Source of the DNA: DASVWZ01 sp963708575
Lineage (GTDB): Bacteria > Acidobacteriota > Terriglobia > Terriglobales > Acidobacteriaceae
DNA length: 64,000 nucleotides
Assembly (NCBI GenBank): GCA_963708575.1
Contig: CAVPTB010000007.1
Location: 124,001-188,000, forward strand
Direction of reading: 5' to 3'
Position numbers and translations under genes: made by a program. Positions 1 to 7,500 of the stretch are shown here, piece after piece; position 1 is the stretch's first letter, and each line of letters opens with the position of its first letter. The notes under the pieces are model-generated. The model ran no database searches. It was given only the letters and a program-made list of their open reading frames with translations, and was not told the origin of the DNA.

Positions 1-139
1 TGTGGCGGTCATGCGCGAACGCCCTTAGATCGTGAACTTCGATATTCGCCAGACCTGCTTCGCGGGCCCGGCGAACGATGCCAAAATCCAGCGGTCCGCG
101 AAAGAAGTCGGGAAAGATCGTGATGATGTCGATCTTCAT
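1..139 (-). CDS. trmD: tRNA (guanine37-N1)-methyltransferase TrmD, 5' part only
   Basis: Only the first 46 codons are inside the window; the gene runs off the left edge. The start reads MKIDIITIFPDFF, followed by GPLDFGIVRRAREAGL and a segment ending HDLRAFAHDRH, the conserved opening of the SPOUT methyltransferase TrmD. The enzyme makes m1G37 in tRNAs with G36 and so protects against frameshifting. It lies 57 nt downstream of rimM on the same strand, the classical rpsP-rimM-trmD order. No clear Shine-Dalgarno is visible. The N-terminal match and synteny make the call safe; the catalytic knot is not in view. Confidence 0.93.
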   Translation of the reverse strand, partial: MKIDIITIFPDFFRGPLDFGIVRRAREAGLANIEVHDLRAFAHDRH

Positions 140-196
140 TTCGGGGACAGCGAGAATCAAAAACTTTCAGTACCGAGGATACGAAGGGAGTCAACT

Positions 197-784
197 TCAG
201 TGCTTCTTTTGGCCCCCGGACTGCTCTTCTTTCTCCTCGGCAGTCAGTGGCGCGCTCAGTTCCAGCATGCCTTCCGGTAACTGCATCTCGATTCTCTTCC
301 GCTCGAGATCGACTCTCCTCAAATATGCTTCCGCGTACGGGATCTCATGGACCTTACCTGCTGCTTTCACTTCCAGCAGCGGAGCTTCTCCGGCTCCGAA
401 TACGATGTCCCCTACTTCGCCAATCTCGCGATCGCTGTCGAAGACCTTGCATCCGACCAGGTCGCTAACGTAAGTCCATCCTGGCTCAAGTTCGGCTCGC
501 TCACGTTTCGGTACTTGCAACTCCGAGCCGATCAGCGTTTCCGCGTCCGAGATCGAATCGATGCCCTCAAACTTCAGGACTACATAGCCTTTGTGAGGCC
601 AGACATCGTCGATCTGTAACTCGGCCCGGCTGTCGTCTTTCTTAAGCGCCGATAACTTCATTCCGGGTGTGAACCGGTCCGGAATGTCAGTATGCGGCTC
701 GACCGCAACTTCCCCGTGACGTCCCTGCGTTTTGAGGACGCGGCCCAGAGTTACGAACTCTCCGCCAATCGCCGGTTCCGCTAT
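197..784 (-). CDS. rimM: 16S rRNA processing protein RimM, non-canonical start
   Basis: RimM helps assemble the 30S head by binding S19 and acts in 16S rRNA maturation. The frame has the N-terminal barrel (FVTLGRVLKTQGRHGEV, then PHTDIPDRF) and a C-terminal PRC-barrel (GCKVFDSDREIGEV, PLLEVKAAGKVHEIPYAEAY). The first ATG, at 661, lies inside the barrel and would delete about 40 conserved residues. Upstream of it to the in-frame TGA there is no ATG, GTG or TTG. The candidates are ATA at 784 (overlapping the khpA stop, with GGAG 8 nt upstream; 195 aa) or ATT at 769 (190 aa). I give the ATA position as the outer limit. Family identity is sure; the start is not. A sequencing error is possible. 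Confidence 0.85.
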   Translation of the reverse strand: MAEPAIGGEFVTLGRVLKTQGRHGEVAVEPHTDIPDRFTPGMKLSALKKDDSRAELQIDDVWPHKGYVVLKFEGIDSISDAETLIGSELQVPKRERAELEPGWTYVSDLVGCKVFDSDREIGEVGDIVFGAGEAPLLEVKAAGKVHEIPYAEAYLRRVDLERKRIEMQLPEGMLELSAPLTAEEKEEQSGGQKKH

Positions 785-1029
785 TCCAGAATCTCCAGCT
801 CAAAATGCTTCTGGGCACGGACTCCCGCAGCGCCCACCAGGGCCCGCATGGCGCGAGCCACGCGGCCCGACTTGCCAATTACCTTGCCCATATCGCTCTC
901 CGCTACGGTCAATTCCAGGACCGTAGGGTCGCCATCAATCTGATCGACGGAGACCTGAGCGGGATCATCCACGAGCGACTTTGCAATCTGCTCGATTAAT
1001 GCCCGCACGTCCCCACGCTGCTCGGTCAT
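781..1029 (-). CDS. khpA: KH-domain RNA-binding protein KhpA
   Basis: An 82-residue protein consisting of one KH domain with the RNA-binding loop GKSG in the context MGKVIGKSGRVARAMRALV. Members of this family (formerly YlqC) bind RNA globally, often with KhpB/Jag, and sit between rpsP and rimM in many phyla, as here. The stop codon overlaps the region where rimM must start, suggesting coupled translation. The length equals that of the family. Confidence 0.92.
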   Translation of the reverse strand: MTEQRGDVRALIEQIAKSLVDDPAQVSVDQIDGDPTVLELTVAESDMGKVIGKSGRVARAMRALVGAAGVRAQKHFELEILE

Positions 1030-1069
1030 GAACGCTTCCTTTCAGTTCAATGGGGCTGAACTACAGTAA

Positions 1070-1327
1070 CTAAGCGGCAGAGCCAGCGCTGGCGGGAACG
1101 GGTTTCGAGAAAATCTTGCTGACGCGGTCGGACATCTGGGCGCCCTTGGAAACCCAATAATCGATGCGGTCGCGCTTCAAATCGATGCTGGCCGGATTGG
1201 TGCGGGGGTTGTAGGTCCCCACCACCTCTACTGGCCGTCCATTGCGCGCCCGTTCCTTTTCAATCACCACCACGCGGTACTGCGGCTGCTTGCGCGCACC
1301 GGTCCGCGTTAGTCGAATCATTAACAC
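1070..1327 (-). CDS. rpsP: 30S ribosomal protein S16
   Basis: An 85-aa protein starting MIRLTRTGARKQPQYRVVV (after a two-residue ML extension) with the motif NPRTNPASIDLKRDRIDYW and a typical short Ala/Pro-rich tail. S16 is an assembly protein of the 30S body. It is the first gene of the rpsP-khpA-rimM-trmD run; the 290 nt upstream carry no gene and probably hold its promoter. If the second Met is used the start is 1321. Confidence 0.96.
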   Translation of the reverse strand: MLMIRLTRTGARKQPQYRVVVIEKERARNGRPVEVVGTYNPRTNPASIDLKRDRIDYWVSKGAQMSDRVSKIFSKPVPASAGSAA

Positions 1328-1616
1328 AAAGCTTAAGTTCCTTTCCTAGTAGGTCTGGAGGGGGTAAGACAAACCATTATTTTGGCATAATTTGCAGGCG
1401 CTGACAAGCGAAAGCCGTTGCCCTGGGATGATGGTCGCCCGATTCCTTTAGCACCGGAAGTATACGAGAAAACAGCTGCGTTCTCACCTCCCCGCTCGGG
1501 CAAAATTTGCGAAGGAAGTTGGAGATCTGCATGCAGTACGACCGCTAGGTCTAGCGAGGTCGAAAAGGATCCAGCGGCGCTCCGTAAAGGAGTGCCGCTT
1601 TCATTTTGCTTGGCAA
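1328..1616. other. Gene-free spacer between peroxiredoxin and rpsP
   Basis: About 290 nt with no credible reading frame. It must contain the rpsP promoter (minus strand), but I cannot pick a convincing -35/-10 pair. The right end holds the hairpin annotated at 1573-1599. No tRNA-like fold was seen. Confidence 0.5.
1573..1599 (-). terminator. Hairpin after the ffh-peroxiredoxin pair
   Basis: An 11-bp stem (AGCGGCGCTCC with GGAGTGCCGCT, one G-T wobble) closes a 5-nt loop just 17 nt beyond the peroxiredoxin stop. On the minus strand a short TTTT follows within 10 nt; on the plus strand TTTCATTTT follows, so it could work either way. It probably separates the ffh unit from rpsP. Confidence 0.6.
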
Positions 1617-2303
1617 TCAGACTCGGAGATGCGAGAGGATATCTTCGGGTTCTGGACGTTCTGTGTAATCAGGATTGACTGATGAAAACAGGATGGTTCC
1701 GTCTCGATCGACGATGAATGTGCTGGGTAAGGGCAGTCCCCAACTGGAATCGCCATTAATCGAAGACAAGTTGGTGAACGAGCGCTGATAAATGCTCTTT
1801 TGGTCGTTGGGAATTGGGTAAACGATTCCGAACTGCCGCGCGACCTGATTTCCAGAGTCGCTGAGAAGCGGAAACTGCAGCTTGTGCTGATCGGCCATGA
1901 AGAAAGACTGTTGCACGGTCTGCGGCGAGATGGCGAGGAAAGAAGCGTCACCCTCCCGAATTTGCGGGAGAATACGGTTCATGGCTTCAAGCTGCGCAAC
2001 GCAAAACGGGCACCAGCGTCCACGAATGAAACTGAGTACGACGCGGCCTTTGCCGACAAACTCGGCAGCTGAGATTACCTTTCCATTTTGATCGGGAAGG
2101 TTAAAATCGGGAGCCTTAACGCCGACTGGCAACGCCTCGTCCGCAGCACGGTTTTCCTGTAGTTCTCTGATGACTCGTGCATGAATGGCCTGGGTTTCCG
2201 CCGGAACGTAGCGCTGAAAGTTTTCCTTCCTTTCCGCGAGAATTTCGCGGAGAGGACGCGTTTCGGTAGCCGGTTCAGCTTCTTGAAGAGATCGCCACTT
2301 CAT
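1617..2303 (-). CDS. AhpC/TSA-type peroxiredoxin-like protein
   Basis: A thioredoxin-fold protein of 228 aa. A helical N-terminal segment (residues ~10-45) is followed by APDFNLPDQNGK and the active-site stretch SFIRGRWCPFCVAQLEAM, giving a W-C-P-F-C motif in place of the usual peroxidatic PxxxT(S)xxC. It ends with FIVDRDGTILFSSVNPDYT. This is the 'peroxiredoxin-like family' near COG1225, expected to reduce peroxides at the expense of thiols in the cytoplasm. The start at 2303 leaves a family-like N-terminus; a longer frame begins at 2399 and overlaps the ffh stop as ATGA, but its extra 32 residues look non-homologous. Its place between ffh and rpsP is unusual. Confidence 0.82.
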   Translation of the reverse strand: MKWRSLQEAEPATETRPLREILAERKENFQRYVPAETQAIHARVIRELQENRAADEALPVGVKAPDFNLPDQNGKVISAAEFVGKGRVVLSFIRGRWCPFCVAQLEAMNRILPQIREGDASFLAISPQTVQQSFFMADQHKLQFPLLSDSGNQVARQFGIVYPIPNDQKSIYQRSFTNLSSINGDSSWGLPLPSTFIVDRDGTILFSSVNPDYTERPEPEDILSHLRV

Positions 2304-2395
2304 AGGAAAACGCCGTTGTCCGATCGTCGTTGAAGTTCCCGAAACAGTGGAACGTTGCACAGGCGAAGCTGTCGACCATCGACTAACCGCCAACC

Positions 2396-3754
2396 TCACA
2401 TCCCGGGAAACTTCATCCCGGCCAATCTTCGCGCGAAGCTGGCCTTGCCCATTTGCTTAAACATCTTTCGCATCTGGGCGTACTGGCGAAGCAGGTTATT
2501 GACCTCTTGTACCGTGGTGCCCGATCCTCTCGCGATGCGTTTGCGCCGGCTGCCATTGATCGTCTCGTGATGATCGCGCTCGTAGGGCGTCATCGAGTTA
2601 ATGATGGCTTCAACTCGGCCGATCTGTTTCTCGTCTACTTTGTCGGCGTGCTTCTGCATTCCGGCGAAGGGTCCGATGCTGGGCAACATTCCCATCAGAC
2701 TCTGGATCGATCCCATCTTCTTGACTTGCTGCAGTTGCTCGCGAAAATCTCCAAGCGAGAAGCCATCGCCGGCGAGAGCTCGAGACGCCATGTCTTGGGC
2801 TTTCTTCTTGTCGACGGACTGCTCGGCTCTTTCGATGAGCGACAATATGTCGCCCATACCCAGAATTCGAGAGACGATGCGGTCAGGATGGAAAGGCTCG
2901 AGTGCGTCGTATTTTTCACCGATACCGATGAATTTGATGGGCTGCCCGGTGACTTGCCGGATCGAGAGCGCTGCCCCGCCACGGGCGTCGCCGTCCATCT
3001 TGGTAAGGACCACACCGGTCAGTGAGAGCTTCTTGTGAAACTCGTCCGCGGAATTGACCGCGTCTTGGCCCGTCATCGCATCGGCAACGAATAGAATCTC
3101 CTGGGGATTGAGCAGCTTCTTGAGAAGCTGCATCTCGTCCATGAGTTGATCGTCGATGTGCAATCGCCCTGCAGTATCGACGATGAGCACGTCAGAGCCG
3201 GTATTGATGGCTTCTTTGCGCGCTTCCTTGGCGAGGCGTTCCACAGTCGCAGTATTGGCTTCGCCGACCTGACCTTCGTAGATATTTGCTTTGATCGCTT
3301 GCGCCACGACCTTTAACTGTTCCCGGGCAGCCGGACGGTAGACGTCCACCGAGACCAGCATCGGGCGATGGCCCCCATTTTTCAGCCAGTTCGCGAGTTT
3401 GCCGGACGTCGTTGTTTTACCCGAGCCTTGTAGACCTGCCATCAGAATGACGGTGGGCGGCTGGGAGGCGAATTTTACGCGTGCGGTATCGCGACCAAGA
3501 ACCTCGACTAACTCATCTCGGAGAATCTTTATGACCTGCTCTCCTGGGGAGAGCGCGGTCATCACCTGCTGGCCGACGGCCTTTTCCTGAATGTGGTCAA
3601 TCAGCTGTTTAACGACCTTGAAATTGACGTCGGCTTCTAGAAGCGCAAGTCGGATCTCCCGCAAGGCCTCCTGGATGTTCTCCTCGCTGAGAACCGCCTG
3701 GCCGCGCAGACTCTTGAAAGCTCGTTGGAGTTTTTCCTGTAAATTCTCGAACAT
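2396..3754 (-). CDS. ffh: Signal recognition particle protein Ffh (SRP54)
   Basis: Targets nascent membrane and secreted proteins to the SRP receptor FtsY. The 452-aa protein has the N domain (residues 1-90), the GTPase G domain with P-loop GLQGSGKTTTSGKLA, DTAGRL and TKMDGDARGGAALS, and the methionine-rich M domain from about residue 300 (GMGDILSLIERAEQ, GMLPSIGPFAGMQKH) with the SRP RNA-binding segment RKRIARGSGTTVQEVN. Length is normal. It starts ATGTTCGAG at 3754 and opens the minus-strand run that continues into the peroxiredoxin gene. Confidence 0.97.
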   Translation of the reverse strand: MFENLQEKLQRAFKSLRGQAVLSEENIQEALREIRLALLEADVNFKVVKQLIDHIQEKAVGQQVMTALSPGEQVIKILRDELVEVLGRDTARVKFASQPPTVILMAGLQGSGKTTTSGKLANWLKNGGHRPMLVSVDVYRPAAREQLKVVAQAIKANIYEGQVGEANTATVERLAKEARKEAINTGSDVLIVDTAGRLHIDDQLMDEMQLLKKLLNPQEILFVADAMTGQDAVNSADEFHKKLSLTGVVLTKMDGDARGGAALSIRQVTGQPIKFIGIGEKYDALEPFHPDRIVSRILGMGDILSLIERAEQSVDKKKAQDMASRALAGDGFSLGDFREQLQQVKKMGSIQSLMGMLPSIGPFAGMQKHADKVDEKQIGRVEAIINSMTPYERDHHETINGSRRKRIARGSGTTVQEVNNLLRQYAQMRKMFKQMGKASFARRLAGMKFPGM

Positions 3755-3814
3755 AATAGTGATTAGCTATTCTAGCAGCCGTCATTCACGAAAGACCGCA
3801 GGCCAGACAACAAG

Positions 3815-3843
3815 CAAAAAAGGCCGCCAAGTTGTGACGGCCT
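3815..3843 (-). terminator. Rho-independent terminator (second, distal)
   Basis: On the minus strand AGGCCG...CGGCCT closes an 11-nt loop and runs straight into six T residues. It lies about 45 nt beyond the terminator at 3889-3919, so the secreted-protein gene is followed by two terminators in series, insulating ffh from read-through. Confidence 0.75.
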
Positions 3844-3888
3844 ACCATCGGTTGATGTAGAAGTTATGGAACTCCTTCATGACGACAG

Positions 3889-3919
3889 AAAAAGACCGCC
3901 GGATTATCTCGCGGCGGTC
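3889..3919 (-). terminator. Rho-independent terminator of the first secreted paralogue
   Basis: On the minus strand GACCGCCG/CGGCGGTC form an 8-bp GC stem followed by TTTTTC, 18 nt after the stop of the gene at 3938-4615. The stem core GACCGCC is also the core of the terminator after the second paralogue (4915-4942), consistent with duplication of the whole gene-plus-terminator unit. Confidence 0.85.
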
Positions 3920-3937
3920 CATACTGTGAGAAAGTGA

Positions 3938-4615
3938 TTATTGTCCCAAAACAGCGACGGCCGGTGGGGCGTAGCCGTCACTTTGCGTCAGCACAGTCCA
4001 GCCACCGTTGTCTTGCTGGAAAGCAAAGCTTCCAGCCGCGTCGTTCCACACAAAGTCCCAAGTGTTAACAGAATCACTGCTGCACTTGCGATCAGTGGTC
4101 GCGACCACCCAGTACTGGACACCTTTTTTCACGCTGACCGTATGCTTTAGGTGCACGCTCTTTAGAACGCAGCATCCACTACCGAAATCCCCGAAGTTCT
4201 GGATATCTTGAGTGGATAGCGCCGATCCCGGGACGCCGCTGCTATCAGCCGCGATTTCAACGTGTGCGCCATTGAAGCCGTAGCCGTAGTATTGAAGAGC
4301 GAACTCAATTACCGTAACTGTGCCATTTGCCTTCGGCGTAAAGGGCACGGCCAGATCCTGCTTTTGCGCGTTGAGCGTGTTGTTCGGTCCCGAGACGAAA
4401 TACCCATTACTTGCATCGTAGGCATCGGTCTTCGAACCCAGATTGCTGAAGATCGTTTTCAGGTTCGCAGGACGCTTCGCCATTGGACGAATCGTTCCTG
4501 GAATAGAGGTAGCTGCAGTACGCGGGGCGACACCTCGGTCTGCGGCATAGGATGCAACCGTTCCCAAGGGAAGCGAGGCTAGGGTCAGAGCAATTCCAAG
4601 CAACTTCTTATTCAC
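3938..4615 (-). CDS. Secreted protein of unknown function, paralogue A
   Basis: 225 aa with a signal peptide (MNKKLLGIALTLASLPLGTVASYA, cleavage near ASYA-AD). The mature part carries AADRGVAPR, the aromatic core LQYYGYGFNGAHVEIAAD, a paired cysteine GSGCC, a third Cys after TTDRK, and the C-terminal block TWDFVWNDAAGSFAFQQ. It starts at GTG with a strong AGGAGGAG 6 nt upstream. It is clearly homologous to the neighbour at 4971-5651 along its entire length. The beta-rich, Gly/Asn-rich pattern suggests an extracellular beta-sandwich domain, but I do not recognise the family and assign no function. Confidence 0.85.
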   Translation of the reverse strand: MNKKLLGIALTLASLPLGTVASYAADRGVAPRTAATSIPGTIRPMAKRPANLKTIFSNLGSKTDAYDASNGYFVSGPNNTLNAQKQDLAVPFTPKANGTVTVIEFALQYYGYGFNGAHVEIAADSSGVPGSALSTQDIQNFGDFGSGCCVLKSVHLKHTVSVKKGVQYWVVATTDRKCSSDSVNTWDFVWNDAAGSFAFQQDNGGWTVLTQSDGYAPPAVAVLGQ

Positions 4616-4914
4616 GATCTCTCCTCCTAATGATCCTTCGATGAACTTAGTGGTTATATGAGAGCTCTGATCTTGGGTTCAATTCTCCAAGGCGGCGAAA
4701 CCCCTCCGCAAATAAAGTGAAGGGCATTTTGTGACTGTTCTTCTGCGAAGTCAAGCGGATTCCAGCTCAGGAAACTTCTGCATTCGACGGTTCCAGAAAG
4801 CGTCTCTTTCAAGCCAGAAGGTTGCGCAGGGACGATTTGGAAGTAGGGCTACTCCGAAACGACGTGTGCGATTCTTCTTAATCAGTTTGATTGCAACCAT
4901 CTTCGCCGAAAATT
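4616..4914. other. Spacer between the secreted paralogues
   Basis: About 300 nt without a supported gene. It must hold the promoter of paralogue A (minus strand), as a terminator (4915-4942) isolates it from paralogue B. No convincing promoter hexamers were picked out. Confidence 0.4.
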
Positions 4915-4942
4915 AAAGACCGCCACAAACGTGGCGGTCTTT
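4915..4942 (-). terminator. Terminator of the second secreted paralogue
   Basis: A perfect inverted repeat AAAGACCGCCAC-AAAC-GTGGCGGTCTTT, 12-bp stem with a 4-nt loop. T-runs lie on both sides, so it can terminate in either direction; for the minus-strand gene at 4971-5651 it lies 28 nt past the stop. Confidence 0.9.
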
Positions 4943-4970
4943 GGTCGATCACGATCATAAGCAGAATCGG

Positions 4971-5651
4971 TTACGGAGTTGTGCCGTAAACCGCGCCTGC
5001 CGGGGGTGCGTAACCGTCGCTCTGGGTGAGTACGACCCAACCACCGCCGTCCTGTTGGAAAGCGAAGCTGCCGGCCGCATCGTTCCATACGAAATCCCAG
5101 GTGTTAACCGAATCGATGCTCTTCTTGTCGGTTGTGCCAACGATCCAGTACTGCGTTCCCTTCTTAACCTTAATGCCCTTGGTCAGCTTCCAGGTTGCGA
5201 GCTTGCAGCAGCCAGATCCGAAATCACTGAAGTTCTTCAGATCTTTCTTAGCGAGCACCTTCCCAGGTAGGCCAGAGGCGTCGGCAGCGAGCTCAACGGT
5301 CGCGCCGTTATAGCCGTATCCGTAATACTGAAGTGCGAACTTAATTTCCGTTACGGTGGAGGCCTTCTTCGGGGTGAAAGGTACGGCCAGATCCTGCTGC
5401 TGTGCGTTCAAGGTGTTGTTGATACCCGAAACGAAGTAGCCATTGGAGGAATCATAGGCGTCGGTGCTTGATCCCAGGTTGCTGAAGATCTTCTTAAGGC
5501 TTGCGGGAGGTTTCACCATGGGGTGAATCGTCGCTGGAGTTGAGGTTGCGGCGGCGCGTGGTGCCACGCCGCGGTCTGCGGCGAAGGCTGCTGTGCTGCC
5601 CAATGGCAGCAAGGTTAGGGTCAAAGCGATTCCAAGCAGAATTCTTTTCAC
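4971..5651 (-). CDS. Secreted protein of unknown function, paralogue B
   Basis: 226 aa, paralogue of 3938-4615, sharing the signal peptide pattern (KRILLGIALTLTLLPLG, cleavage near AFA-AD), AADRGVAPRAAATS, YYGYGYNGATVELAAD, GSGCC and TWDFVWNDAAGSFAFQQ. The start is GTG at 5651 with AGGAG 8 nt upstream; a longer open frame reaching 5918 lacks secretion features and is discounted. The Cys after TTD in paralogue A is absent here (TTDKKSIDS), so the disulphide set differs. Each copy has its own terminator. Function unknown; export to periplasm or outside is the only supported inference. Confidence 0.86.
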   Translation of the reverse strand: MKRILLGIALTLTLLPLGSTAAFAADRGVAPRAAATSTPATIHPMVKPPASLKKIFSNLGSSTDAYDSSNGYFVSGINNTLNAQQQDLAVPFTPKKASTVTEIKFALQYYGYGYNGATVELAADASGLPGKVLAKKDLKNFSDFGSGCCKLATWKLTKGIKVKKGTQYWIVGTTDKKSIDSVNTWDFVWNDAAGSFAFQQDGGGWVVLTQSDGYAPPAGAVYGTTP

Positions 5652-6004
5652 GTGGTTGTCTCCTAGAGTGAATGTGTCGATGATCGTCCAGTCAGCCGGA
5701 GCGTCGGAATAACAGTCTCCCAACCCTTCTGGCTCGACTTTCTTCCGGAATGTTCTTGGGCAGGGTTGAAAGCGAACCGTGAGAAAGCATGGTGCCAACC
5801 CAACACGAGGCCCGATCTTGAAAAGCGGCCCGAGTTCCCCCAAACAAAGTGGAGGAATTCTCCGGCCAACCCGCGAGGAAGTCAAGGACAATTGCGGAAA
5901 TGGTCTTTGGGGTATCAAGGAAATTTATGAACAAGTGCACAAAGTTGCACTCTAAGCGAAATAGTTTGCGTCCAGCCTGACCTCTTCGCCAAACACGAAC
6001 AACC
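5652..6004. other. Gene-free spacer upstream of paralogue B
   Basis: About 350 nt between the paralogue B start and the tetR stop. Open frames here lack any protein-like character. It should contain the promoter of paralogue B; nothing else was seen. Confidence 0.4.
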
Positions 6005-6652
6005 TCAATGATGCAGTCCCAGATAACCCAAAAACATTGTCGGAAGTTCGCTCTCAAGCTTTCGCTCAAACTCAGGAAGCAGGCGATCCAAGTCTTTCGG
6101 ATCCGATGGCAGAACGATCGCTCCCTGCACCACCAAACCTACCATTAGCAAAGCGAATCTCACCGCCGTTTCTGGATCGGGATGAGGGATCTCGCTGCGC
6201 CGGGTCAAGAGAAGCTCAGCTACATGTTGAAAGACGCGCCATTCCAGTTCTTCGCTCTTTCGGATAAACGCCGGATCCGGATGTTGCAAGGTAAAGAGCA
6301 GCAGTGCGCGAAGCAGCCCTCGATGTACGCGGTGACCCTTGACGGTGATCTCAATGAGGTAACGCGACATGTCTGCCAGTGGGATGTTTTTCCAGCGCTC
6401 CGCAGTGAACGCCTCTTTTCCTTGCTGGTAATTCTCTTCGAGCAAACGCAGGCAGACCTCACGCAGCAGCGCGTCTTTGTCCGTGAACCGACGATACACG
6501 GAGCCCGGAGATAACCCGGCCCGGGCCGCAATCCGTGGGATGGTGGCGCCTTCCAAGCCTTCTTTTTCCAAGACTTCAGCGGCTGCTTTCAGCAGTCGGG
6601 CCAATGACTTGCGGCTCCGCTCTTGATGTGCCGGCAGGACAGTTTTGCTCAT
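6005..6652 (-). CDS. TetR/AcrR-family transcriptional regulator
   Basis: 215 aa. The N-terminal helix-turn-helix (residues ~14-60) reads LLKAAAEVLEKEGLEGATI, RIAARAGLSPGSVYRRF and TDKDALLREV, typical of TetR. The all-helical C-terminal ligand domain is not classifiable by eye. It is divergent from the CPBP protease gene; the 72-nt spacer holds a 22-bp palindrome over the protease promoter (6689-6710), so the simplest reading is repression of itself and the neighbour. The inducer is unknown. Confidence 0.92.
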   Translation of the reverse strand: MSKTVLPAHQERSRKSLARLLKAAAEVLEKEGLEGATIPRIAARAGLSPGSVYRRFTDKDALLREVCLRLLEENYQQGKEAFTAERWKNIPLADMSRYLIEITVKGHRVHRGLLRALLLFTLQHPDPAFIRKSEELEWRVFQHVAELLLTRRSEIPHPDPETAVRFALLMVGLVVQGAIVLPSDPKDLDRLLPEFERKLESELPTMFLGYLGLHH

Positions 6653-6675
6653 CGCCCCGATTTTACAAGAACGGA

Positions 6676-6710
6676 TTGACTATTAGTGAATGTAAATATA
6701 CATTTACATT
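6676..6710 (+). promoter_or_regulatory. Promoter with TetR-type operator
   Basis: TTGACT (6676-6681) and TACATT (6699-6704) are spaced by 17 nt. The imperfect palindrome AATGTAAAT-ATAC-ATTTACATT occupies 6689-6710 and covers the -10 box. Its position between a tetR gene and the divergently transcribed protease gene, and its AT-rich character in a GC-rich context, support an operator. Binding is inferred. Confidence 0.7.
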
Positions 6711-6724
6711 AATGGAGGCTGAAT

Positions 6725-7447
6725 ATGCCGGCCCGGTCAGTCGTCGTTCTTACTCATCTACTCGCTATTTACGCCACGTTGGCCGCTCCGTGGTTAGGAT
6801 GCATGTGGTATCGGAAAGCTCGTCTCAAACTCGCCGCGGGTCTGTCCAACGCCAAGCTTCGTATGTATCAGGAGGTAGTGGCGGAGCAGATCGTCACAAC
6901 CGGCGCCGTTTTGGCGCTTTGGAGATTTGGGCTGTCGCCAGCTCGTAATCTAGGTTTGGTGCTGCCGCGGTCGCTAACGTGGAACGTCCTGCCTATTATG
7001 ATGTTCCTGGCATCGCTCATGTGGTCGAGTCTGCGGATGCGGCCCAAAGCGGAAAAGATCAGAAAACAGTTGGAGGGCAGCGTTGGTGCGTTGATCCCCA
7101 CGTCACATGCCGAGCGGTTCTGGTTCGGCATGGTCAGTGTCGGCGCCGGGGTCTCTGAAGAACTGGTTTTCCGCGGCTTCCTCCTGTACTACTTCGCGGC
7201 GTATCTACCGCAACTCAATACTCCCGAGAGAGTGTTGCTGTGCACGTTCTCATTCGGTTTCGCTCATATTTATCAGGGATGGAAGGGAGCGCTCGGGGCG
7301 GGAACTCTGGGTCTCATCTTGGTGGGACTGTACTTGCTAACAGGAAGTCTATTGGCTCCGGTGATCGTCCACGCGGCGGTGGACTGGCGGGTTCTCCTGA
7401 TTTTTCCACCCGAAGAGCCGCAGGCTTCGGAAGCGGCGGCGGTTTAG
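6725..7447 (+). CDS. CPBP-family intramembrane metalloprotease
   Basis: 240 aa with several hydrophobic helices. The Abi/CPBP signature is complete: motif 1 SEELVFRGFLLYY (EExxxR), motif 2 FGFAHIYQG (FxxxH) and a late His in PVIVHAAVDW. These glutamate/histidine residues form the metal site of Rce1-type membrane proteases. The start at 6725 has GGAGG 6 nt upstream. Its expression is probably controlled by the divergent TetR protein. In bacteria such proteins serve in prenyl-protein-like processing, bacteriocin self-immunity or unknown roles; nothing here decides among them. Confidence 0.9.
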   Translation: MPARSVVVLTHLLAIYATLAAPWLGCMWYRKARLKLAAGLSNAKLRMYQEVVAEQIVTTGAVLALWRFGLSPARNLGLVLPRSLTWNVLPIMMFLASLMWSSLRMRPKAEKIRKQLEGSVGALIPTSHAERFWFGMVSVGAGVSEELVFRGFLLYYFAAYLPQLNTPERVLLCTFSFGFAHIYQGWKGALGAGTLGLILVGLYLLTGSLLAPVIVHAAVDWRVLLIFPPEEPQASEAAAV

Positions 7448-7500
7448 AAGCCTTGCATCGCGCCGCAGCTCGTGCGGGATCACCAGGGGCCCGCCAGTTC

